From positions 33,120,719-33,184,718 of the forward strand of contig OY829541.1 of assembly GCA_963691705.1 (NCBI GenBank): a stretch of 64,000 bases of DNA. Direction: 5' to 3'. This document shows, one piece after another, positions 51,288 through 60,674 of the stretch; positions within the stretch are counted from its first letter, which is position 1, and each line of letters starts with the position of its first letter. The position numbers and the translations under genes are program-made. The notes beneath the pieces are model-generated. The model searched no databases. It was given only the letters and a program-made list of their open reading frames with translations, and was not told the DNA's origin. The stretch is from Viola odorata. Taxonomy: Eukaryota; Streptophyta; Magnoliopsida; Malpighiales; Violaceae.

Positions 51288-54200
51288 ATGACAGCCAACC
51301 TACTCCCTCAGTCATCTTCACTCCCTGAAGGAGCGGAGACATCCCTTCGCAACTTTGTCATAACTTTCACCCCACGAGCACCACTGTCAGAAATCCACCA
51401 GGCCCCTCTAGAAGCTACGGAGGCTCCCCTCAATCGCCGACTCAATTTTTTTGTCGGTCAAGAAGTTGATTGCCCGACAGCAGCTGAACACGGGGCGGGT
51501 ATGGCCCACACCCTGCGGCCAACGATTTATCAGTGGGATAATCCTTTTATAGACTCAGGGACCAGTGCTCCCATCGCAAACATACCCAGGCCAAATACTA
51601 CTAATACAACGCTCCCCCACACTGATACAACTTTGCTCCATCAAAGGATAGATCAGATCCTGGCCATACTGGCCGTAGGATCCCCGCAACCAACAAACTT
51701 GATGATTGCTCCCATGGTACAACCTACTCCCCTGTGAGTCTTTCCGCAAAATATCCCTACGTTTGTCAATTATCAGCCGGTAAACTCTAGGATAGCTCCT
51801 CCGACTCTAGATGGATATCAGTATCGCCCCTGGCAACACACTAAACGTCCTGCTTTCCCTGCACCACATTACACCTACCCCTTAGAGGTACCAGAAGAGT
51901 ACGTACCATTTACCGTCCCCCCAGGCACAGAGGGAGAGTACGTCGATAATCTATTCAACGACAATAATCTGAACGCCCTCTAGGGCGTATCCCGTCAACC
52001 CTCCATCAGGTCAGCCGACAGATCAAAGTCCTAACGGATATTTATGCTGGCCAGACTAACCCCCTAATCCATGTGTCGCGAGTGAAAAACCAAGTCACCT
52101 TTCAGACCACGGGAGATGAAGCTCTCTGCTAAATTTTTCGTACTTTCTCTGGCCGGGATCGCCAACACATGGTATGAGGTGCTGCCGCCAGGCTCGATTA
52201 ACAATTTTGCTGAGCTAAAGGGAAAATTCTTGAGCAGGTTTAGCACAGCGATTCCTATAAAAAAGACTGTTGCGGCTCTATTCGATATCATTCGGAGGCA
52301 GGATGAATCCCTCAAGGCCTATTTGGATCGGTTTAATTCAGAACTCGGTCAGACGCCCGATGCCACCATTGATTTTGCAACAGAGGCCTTGAGAAGGAAC
52401 TGTGGGTACAACAAGTTGGGTGACATGTTGTCAACTGACCCCCCACCAACCTTAGATCTTCTACGGGCTAAAGCAAACAATTATATCAAGGTAGAGGAAG
52501 AAGATTTTCAACGGGGATACAATGGAGAGATTTCCCCCCTAGTAATAGTGCAAGAGATGGCCTCTCCGATGGGGAATACAAGGGAATATGCGCCCCAGGG
52601 TACAAGGGCGGGAAGTCCGATTTTTGACAGAAGAGGCAAACCGATTTTCGACAGGGGAGAGAGGAATCTCCAGCCTGGAAGACAGGCATATGTGGCGTCC
52701 CCAATCAGCTCCCTGTTAGGGCAAAGAATGGAGATCCTCGCAATTATTGAAAGCAAGGGTCTGCCGGTCCGATACCCCTACACCAAACCGGGTGAGATCC
52801 TCGGAGGCAATAGAAGCTTGTATTGCCGCTTCCACAAGGAAAACGGCCACGACACGGAAGGATGCAGGACACTGAGAATGGCCATCGAATAGCCGATAGA
52901 AGAAGGCTATTTTTTGGAATACGCAGCCAAGGGAAAGGCGCAATTTCACGACAACTAGCCGAGACCGATTCCCGGGTATAATGGAAAACAGATTGTTACC
53001 GGCCCAAATGTCGTACCAATAGCAACTGCTAGAGGCAGAGAGGTATTGTTGACATCCAAAGACGGAGATCGGATGATCATTTTTATAGCCGGAGGCACGA
53101 TGAATCCCTCAAAATCTCTTATTGGCGATAAGAGGAAACGTGAGCTACCCCTAACGAAGCATATTGGATTCGGCCTCTTTGACTGAATGATGATATCCTT
53201 CTCGAAAGAAGACTACCTAGGGGTGAGATACCCACAGAACGATGCCCTAGTAATCATGACGTTTGTCGGAGATTTCGGGGTGAGGAGAACCCTCGTAGAC
53301 AACAGAAGCGCCGTCAACTTACTTTCACTTGAAGCATACAAGATTATGGGGAGACCAGAGTCAGAGCTAATGCCGTGTCAAAATCCCATCATCGGGGTAG
53401 ACGGAATCGCAATTTCGATAGTAGGGATTACCTTTCTGACGGTGTTCTTTAAAGAGGATGCTTCAAGAAGATCAGAATAATAACTATTCATGATAGTTGA
53501 TCTAAACCTGCCCTACAAAGCCATCCTAGGGCATCTATTCCTGAACTCCTTTGGAGTTGTCATCTCCCAACGGCACCTGAAGTTGAAATTCCCCTCTTGG
53601 GAAGGTGTCGTCACAATCAGAGGCGACCAGAAGCTTGCGGCAAGGTGCTACCTCATCATGATCGAGGACAAGTGCGATGAATACGTCTATGTTGCCAACA
53701 ACCCCCTAGAATTGGAAGACGAAAGGCGCACCCAACCGTTAGAAAATATGATATCAGTACCCGTGGAAGGAATACCCACCGAAAGCTTTCTTGTCAGCGA
53801 AAGGCTAGATCCGGAAGAGCGCCGACAGTTGACACAATTATTAAACAAGTGTGAAGGAGAGTTTGCATGGGCATCCACAAACATGCCCGGCATCCCAGGG
53901 AGATAGCCGAACACCGATTGAACATTGATCCAGAAGCCAAACTGGTGCAGCAGAAACGCAGAGCTTTCTCAAAAGAAAAGGCAGACATGATTAAGAAAGA
54001 GGTGACTAAGCTTCTACGAGCAAACTTCATTCAGAAATTTCAATATCCGTCGTGGTTGGTCAATCCAGTGGTTGTACCAAAGCCTAACGAAGAGTGGAGA
54101 ATGTGCATCGATTTCACTTCCCTGAATGAGGCATGCCCGAAAGATTGCTTCCCACTCCCTTAAATCGAGCAGTTGGTGGATCAAACGACAGGCTATGAAT

Positions 54201-57043
54201 TCTTAAGCTCCCTGGATGCGAATTCAGGCTATCACCAAATACCCATGGCTGTAGAGGACGAAGAAAAAACAACATTTGTCACTCCAACGGGAACATATTG
54301 CTACCGAGCCATGCCTTTCGGATTGAAGAACGCTAGAGCCACCTTCCAATGGACAACAAACAAGATCTTCAAGGCCCAGCTGGGTAGAAATCTTGAGGTA
54401 TACGTCGATGACATGCTGGTAAAGAGGAGGAGCTTTGAGAGCCATTTGGCCGACTTAGCTGAGATCTTCTAGGTCATGCGCACATTCGGTATACAGCTCA
54501 ACCCTAGGAAGTGCATGTTCGCATTCCAAATGGGAAAGTTCCTGGGCTACATCGTTAGACGCGAGGGCATCCTGCCCAACCCCGCCAAACTAAAAGTTAT
54601 CCATGACATGATATCCCCACGGAATATTAATGAAGTCCAACAACTCACTGGCAGGGCGACAGCCTTGAGTCGCTTCATCGCCAAACAAGGCGAGCGGTGC
54701 CTTTTATTCTTCAAACTCATTCGGAATAAGGTGTTGTTCGGATGGACGAAGGAGTGTGAGAAAGCCTTCTCGGATCTGAAGGAATACCTCACATCCGACC
54801 TACTACTCAAACGTCCCGAACACGGAGATACCCTCTTCCTATACCTAGGAGCGACCGAAGAAGTAGTGAGCGTCGTCTTAGTACAAGACGAAGATGGCAT
54901 TCAGAAGCCCATCTATTTCATCAGTAGGATCCTAAAAGACGCAGAACTACAGTACAGTCATACCTAGAAGGTAGCCTTCGCCCTAGTGCAAACAACCCAA
55001 AAGATGGCATGCTATTTCTAAGCACATCCGGTAATCGTTCTGACGAACCAACCGTTGCGAAGAATTTTCAAAAGACCAGAGACATCAGGGAAAATGGTTA
55101 TCTGGACCATCAAGCTAGAGCAACAAGGCCTGCAGTACCAATCCAGGCCTTCAGTTAAGGCATAACCCTTAGCCGATTTCATCGCAGAGTGCACGTTCCA
55201 AGGCGAGCCGTCCCTCGAGGTAAAAAAGGCTGACTTAGAAGACGCAGACCCACCCTATCTAGAGACGTACGGCGATAAATGGGTCATCTTTATCGATGGT
55301 GCTAAGAATCAAGAATCCGCTGGAGCCGACATCATCGCTTCCGGTCCGAAAGGATTAAAGTTATGTTATGCGCTAAAAATCTCAAAACCTTTGTCCAACA
55401 ACGTGACAGAATAAGAGGCCCTTCTGGCCAGCCTACGTATCGAAAAAGATCTAACAGCCAAAAGGATCCGCGATCAAGGAGAATCGAAAGATCCACATTT
55501 GAAAATGCATGGAGATTCAAAGCTGATCATAGACCAACTCAATGGCCACGCACAAGAAAGAGACCCTACAATGATTTGTTATCTTGCAAAGGCCCGACAA
55601 CAGTTGACAGCAATTTAAAAGCAAGGGATTCACGTGACCATCGATCACATTCCGAGGGAGGGAAATGTCGAGGCTGATGAAATTACTAAACTAGCCGATG
55701 ATCCTGGTGCTGTCATGCCAAAAGATGTTATGGTTGAAGAAATCTTGGTGCCATTTTTCATGGAAGAACAACTCACTATGTTCGTCAAGGAAGACGAAAG
55801 CGATTGGCACACACTGATAACCAAGTATTTGGAACACAGCATCTTGCCGTTAGATCCTACATCAAAGATGAAAATCCTCAAACAAGCTGAGAGGTGTTCA
55901 ATGTTTGACGGAGAGCTCATTCGTAGCTGTTTCTCGCATCCGGCAGCAAAATACCTATCGGAGGAAGAAGGGCATTACACTTTACGAGAAATCCATGAGG
56001 GTATCTGCGGTATGTATGCATCCGGAGGAACAATGACCACACAGGTTTTCCGTAATGGATTTTACTGGCCCACCATCCGAAAGGATTGTGATGTTTTCGT
56101 AAGAACTTGCCAAAAGTGACAAGAGTTTGCAAGAATTCCCAAGCAATCGGCAACGGAAATATCGGCAATGGTCAGTCCTTGCCCGTTTACCCAGTGGGGA
56201 ATCGACATCATGGGACCCTTCCCGATAGCCCATCCCCAGCTCAAATTCGTCATTCTCACGGTGGACTATTTCACAAAGTGGGAAATCACTGCGGAGAAAA
56301 TATGGAATTTCTTCAAAAATTAAGTAATCCTGCGATTTGGCATTCCACGGATCCTCATTAGTGATAACGGTTCGCAGTTCACTAGCGCCTTTCTCCAAAG
56401 GCGATGCCAGGAATTCGGGAAAGAACAGAGATTCTCCTCCGTTGCTCACCCACAGATAAACGGCCAAACAAAAGTCACCAATCCGACCATCTTGAGCGGA
56501 ATCAAAAGAAATTTGGAAGGGGCTCGCACGAAGTGGGCAGAAGAGTTACCATACATCATGTGGGCGTACCGAATGACAACCAAGGCAACTACAGGAGAAA
56601 CTACCTTCGCACTAACATACAATACTGAAGCCGTAACCCCGGTTGACATTGGGGCTCTCAGCTTGCGCATCGAATATTTCAACGAGGAGCAAAACGAAGA
56701 TAGGCTACGAGAATGACTTGACCTACTACCAGAATTACAAGAGCAGGCTTTGCTGAAAAAACTACTTTATAAGCGCAAGATGGCCAAATATCACAACCGA
56801 CGTGTTAAAGAGAGGTTGTTGAAGGCAAACGACCTAGTACTACGCAAGAGAGAAGCTACTGGGCCAAACATAAAAACGCTCTGCCCCAACTGGGATGGAC
56901 CTTCTCTAGTCGTCCGCGTTATCGGCAAAAGCGCTTATCATCTGGAGAAACTTAACGGCACTCCATTACCCAACTCTTGGAATATTGCCAACTTAAAACT
57001 GTACCACCCGAGAGCGGATGTACTACTTATAACTTCTGTATGA
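51288..57043 (+). pseudogene. E7 Tat gag-pol, heavily degenerate
   Basis: Gag starts at ATG 51288 (MTANLLPQSSSLPEGAETSL). The Retrotrans_gag core is near 52115-52500, a CX2HX4HX4C motif near 52820, protease (LVDNRSAVN, so the catalytic DNG is followed by Arg) near 53300, RT (YVDDMLVK) near 54400, Gypsy RNase H, second RNase H (IDGAKNQESAG near 55295) and integrase to 57043. Many in-frame stops (for example 51735, 52890, 54160, 54469, 54965, 55618, 56117) and several frameshifts, including near 52115, 53880 and 56280, show long decay. The integrase Glu is Lys at 56471-56473. It is a separate family from E1, E2 and E5. Confidence 0.88.
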
Positions 57044-57117
57044 ATAAACAACACCGTGGACGTAGGCTTTGAAGGGACGAACTACGTTAAAAAATACAGG
57101 CGTCAACATTTTATAAT

Positions 57118-57985
57118 CTAAGTAAGAACCCATCTCCGTTTCCTCAAACGGCTGCATGGAAAGCTGCTCGTGTTAGCTAACGGTAAGCTTTATAGCCCAA
57201 TTCCAGTCATGGACTTGCAGCTGGTGGTATTGGCATAAGGGTACGCGTTAATAAAAAGAAAAGCCTATCACCGTTTGGATTACCAAACGGGTGTTTGGAA
57301 GCCATCTCAGTTTTTATCAAACGGCTGCATGAAAAACCATCTCTGTTTTTATTAAACGGATACATGGAAAGCTGCATGTGCCAGCTTAACGGTACTCCTT
57401 CTTGCCCATACTGATCGTGCGTTGTCATACGGTGGCTAAGGATACGCGTTCTCAATCATAAGTAAGAACCCATCTCCGTTTTGTCAAACGACTGCATGGA
57501 AAGCTGTCTGTGCCAGGTTAACGGTACTCCTTCTTGCCCATACCGGTCGTGCGTTGTCATACAGTGGCTAAGGATACGCGTTCTCAATCATAAGTAAGAA
57601 CCCATCTCCATTTTGTCAAACAGCTGCATGGAAAGCTGCCTAGGCCAGCTTAACGGTACTCCTTCTTGCCCATACCGGTCGTACGTTATCATACAGTGGC
57701 TAAGAATATGCGTTCTCAATCATAAGTAAGAACCCATCTCCGTTTTGTCAAACGACTACATGGAAAGTTACCTAGGCCAGCTTAACGGTACTCCTTCTTG
57801 CCCATACTGGTCGTGTGTTGTCATACGGTGGCTGGATACGTGTTCTCAATCATAAGTAAGAACCCATCTCCGTTTTGTCAAACGGCTACATGGAAAGCTG
57901 CATGTGCCAGCTTAACGATAATCTTTCTTGCCCATTCCAGTCGTGCGTTGTCACACGGTGGCATGGCTAAGGATACACGTTCATA
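57118..57985. repeat. E7 3' UTR repeats, about 131-bp units
   Basis: AAGTAAGAACCCATCTCCGT recurs at about 57120, 57459, 57591, 57722 and 57854. Each unit holds CCGTTTTGTCAAACGG-like inverted repeats and CTTAACGGTACTCCTTCTTG. Confidence 0.82.
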
Positions 57986-57999
57986 TTCCTATGGGGTAA

Positions 58000-58245
58000 A
58001 GGCATCTCCATTTCCTCAAATGGACAACTAGGGTAAAGCCATCTCCGTTTTCTCAAACGGACGACTGGGGTAAAGCCATCTCCGTTTCCTCAAACAGACG
58101 ACTGGAGAAAAGCCATCTCCGTTTTCTTCAAACGGACGACTGAAGAAAAGTCATCTCCGTTTCCTCAAACGGATGTACAGGAAAAGCCATCCCTATTTCC
58201 TCAAACAGTTATACAAGGAAACTCATCCTTATTTTCTTCACAGAC
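58000..58245. repeat. E7 short hairpin repeats
   Basis: About six units of 37-40 bp read GCCATCTCCGTTTCCTCAAA then CGGACGACTG. CCGTTT and AAACGG form a 6-bp stem around CCTC or TCTC. Confidence 0.8.
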
Positions 58246-58410
58246 CGATAGCATGACAACTGAAGATACGCCGTCAGACCAACGACAAGGCTAACGGCGA
58301 TGATACAAACATATTACAACACTACTCCAAAGTCTTAAAAAGACAACTCTCATTATTATAAAGCCATACAACATCTACAGAGGAAGAAAAAAATACACAA
58401 AAAGTAATAC

Positions 58411-58806
58411 TTATGGGAGAGGAGCATCATCATCATCATCCTCATCAACAGAGGAGAAAGGAATCTCTCTATTAGCATCGGCAACGAAAGTCAATTCAGA
58501 AGAAGGGGCCCTCATCCCTCCCAAACAGCACTCCAGTATAGCCTTCTGATTCTTCAACATGTTAATAACAATATGGATATGAGAAACAAAGATAGCGGCT
58601 TGCGAAACCACCTCAAGAGCATCGGCATCCTCTTCAATTGTCGTATCCTGCAAAGACACCAGTGGATTAAGCGAACATTCTAACCAACTGATATCTTCAG
58701 AGATCCTGACCAGCATGCGCTCTACGATAGAAGCATCTGCCACCACATTACGCCTCACCGACGCAACGTCAGAGATGAGATAATCTTTCATCAACTCATC
58801 CATCAT
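58411..58806 (-). CDS. A4 (E7): diverged helical accessory protein
   Basis: 131 residues, intact. It aligns with the other A4 proteins through MLVRISEDISWLECSLNPLV, VINMLKNQKAILECCLGGMR and the acidic end; the extra length is a poly-Asp run from a CAT repeat (plus strand 58430-58450). The frame survives although E7 gag-pol is full of stops. Here A4 lies next to the pol-side repeats and before A2, not next to the LTR as in E1, E5 and E6. The function is unknown. Confidence 0.68.
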   Translation of the reverse strand: MMDELMKDYLISDVASVRRNVVADASIVERMLVRISEDISWLECSLNPLVSLQDTTIEEDADALEVVSQAAIFVSHIHIVINMLKNQKAILECCLGGMRAPSSELTFVADANREIPFSSVDEDDDDDAPLP

Positions 58807-58886
58807 GATAAAGAAAAACAGATGAATATCGAAAGAAGTAGAGAAAGATGCAAGTCAAATGAGAAATCAGAGGAGAGAAAAGACCA

Positions 58887-58894
58887 ATTTATAG
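58887..58894 (-). promoter_or_regulatory. A4 (E7) TATA box
   Basis: Minus-strand CTATAAAT is about 80 bp before the A4 ATG. The octamer is the same as in the other elements. 58895-59107 shows no gene. Confidence 0.55.
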
Positions 58895-59107
58895 GCATAC
58901 AAGCTCCGCCTCGAGAAGCCAACCAAGCAAAATGACGCAACGGTCATAAAGACAACCATTGGGAAAATGTGAAAAGCCTTACAATGGTCAAAAGACAATT
59001 AATGCACCATCATCCACTTCAGATTCAATTCAAAAAGTCAGGTGAACAAAAAGGAGTTTAGTACAAAATCACGGTCAAAATTCGACCAAGTTCAGTCAAG
59101 CGAAAAA

Positions 59108-59860
59108 TTACAAAGGCAGAAGAGGAGAAGAAGCTAAGAATCGACAGATGACGGAGGTTGAGCAGACGACTCTCCAACGAGCAAGGCCACCCGTCTCATC
59201 AAACTTGCCAAGATCTATGGCAGAAAGATGCCTTTCGACAGAGTCAATCATCTTTGCCAGCTCGAAGCTAGGGCCATCATAACAATCAGAAAAAGCCAGC
59301 AGTATGGCGTCGACGACTTGATCCTTAAACCAATCTAGCTTCTGAGGGACTCGACTCATCTCCTATTGAAGCCTCTTGGAAGCTGCCACCGCCTCAGCAA
59401 TCTTTCCCCTCTCCAGGACCATCTCCGATTGAACCCGTTCGTTATCCTTGACCAAATCCTCCAATCGGCCCCTATCGGCATCTCTCTCCCTCTTCAGGGC
59501 AACCAACTTCTCATGAACGCCCGAAAGTTCAGCAGCCTTCGCCTTGGCATTCTCTACCTCCACTCGAAGGACCCCCAAATCTGCCTCAATGCGATCATTC
59601 TCAGCCCGAACTCTATCGGCGATGGCCCAAGTGTTAGCATGCTCCGCCTTCTCCCTCTCCAAGTCACCCAACAATGACTTCATCTTCTCAGCCGAATTCT
59701 TTTGCAAACATTGAAGCTGATAAAAAGAAGAGAAGGCACTGGTCTGGGCTTTGGCATGTTGACGACCGAGAGACATTGCCCGAAAATGCTCTCTTTCAAA
59801 GTTCAGGCCAACCATGATGCGTTCCTTGTAGGCTAGAACGCCCTCCTTAGATCGTTGTCC
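59108..59860 (-). pseudogene. A2-like (E7): coiled-coil C-terminal piece
   Basis: It reads from about 59860 (KEGVLAYKERIMVGLNFERE) through a long charged coiled coil to a TAG at 59363-59365, then in the same frame SRVPQKLDWFKDQVVDAILL, which aligns with the A2 end of E1 (KVPSRIAWWKNKTIEVC). The last part is probably frameshifted. The N-terminal domain is absent because E8 is inserted at about 59860. No separate A1 or A3 is seen in E7 within the window. Confidence 0.6.
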
Positions 59861-60640
59861 GACGATGTGGCTTTCAATGCGGAAAATAACTCGAAGAAGA
59901 CACGTGAATCTCCAAGTCGCAATGCTTGGCACTCCACGCAGAATCCCTTGAGGATCTTGCGTCAAACCTTTGAATCTCCAAATCGCAATGCTTGGCAATC
60001 CAAAGAACGGATGACTCAATGAAAGGTGCTTTCAAGTTTTACTTGACAAGCTAATCGAATGCACGAAACTCAATTAGTTGCAAGGTTCATCAAGAACAAG
60101 TGGATAAAGATCCCAAGCAATATGCTTTCAATAATCAATAATCAAAGTCTGCTGAAAATAACATGGGCGGCTCCTTTTTAAGGAAGCGCAAAACCCTAAT
60201 TCCAAAAATGGAAACTAGTTTAGTTTCTAAATAATGACTTAAACGAAATTGGCAACAAGCCACCCTTCCAAATAAGTTCTGAAACCCTAAATTAACATAA
60301 ATAAAGTCTAATAATAAGGATAGAAGTGCAGGCGCCGCCGTTTAGGTCAAAAGGCCCAAGTGGCTTTGCTTGCGGGTCCGCCGAATCACGTTTTAAGGAA
60401 ACAAGGCGTTTTCCTTATTCCCTCGAGCGTTCCCACTTAAACTTGGAGGGAAACTTCCTAACACATATATGAAGTTCTGGGCTGAATATTGTGTGAGGAA
60501 ATATGCTCCAATATTCAAAAGGCTCGGCAGTGGCTTTCGTTGTCCAATGCGGGCTTGTGATTTGGGCCTGTCCCAAATCCTTCGGGCGTTTCTCCTAATT
60601 CTTGGCCTGGAGTCCTCTCTTGTATTATAAATGATCATGG
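59861..60640 (-). repeat. Probable E8 3' LTR
   Basis: It lies between the end of the E8 coding frame and the interrupted A2-like gene. It contains an imperfect 80-bp direct repeat with CCAAGCATTGCGA(T/C)TTGGA (about 59910-60005). There are no genes in it. Ends are uncertain and no second LTR is in the window, so this is inferred from position. Confidence 0.4.
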
Positions 60641-60674
60641 TCTGGTCAAAAATAGGAAAAGGGCGCTGGTGGAC

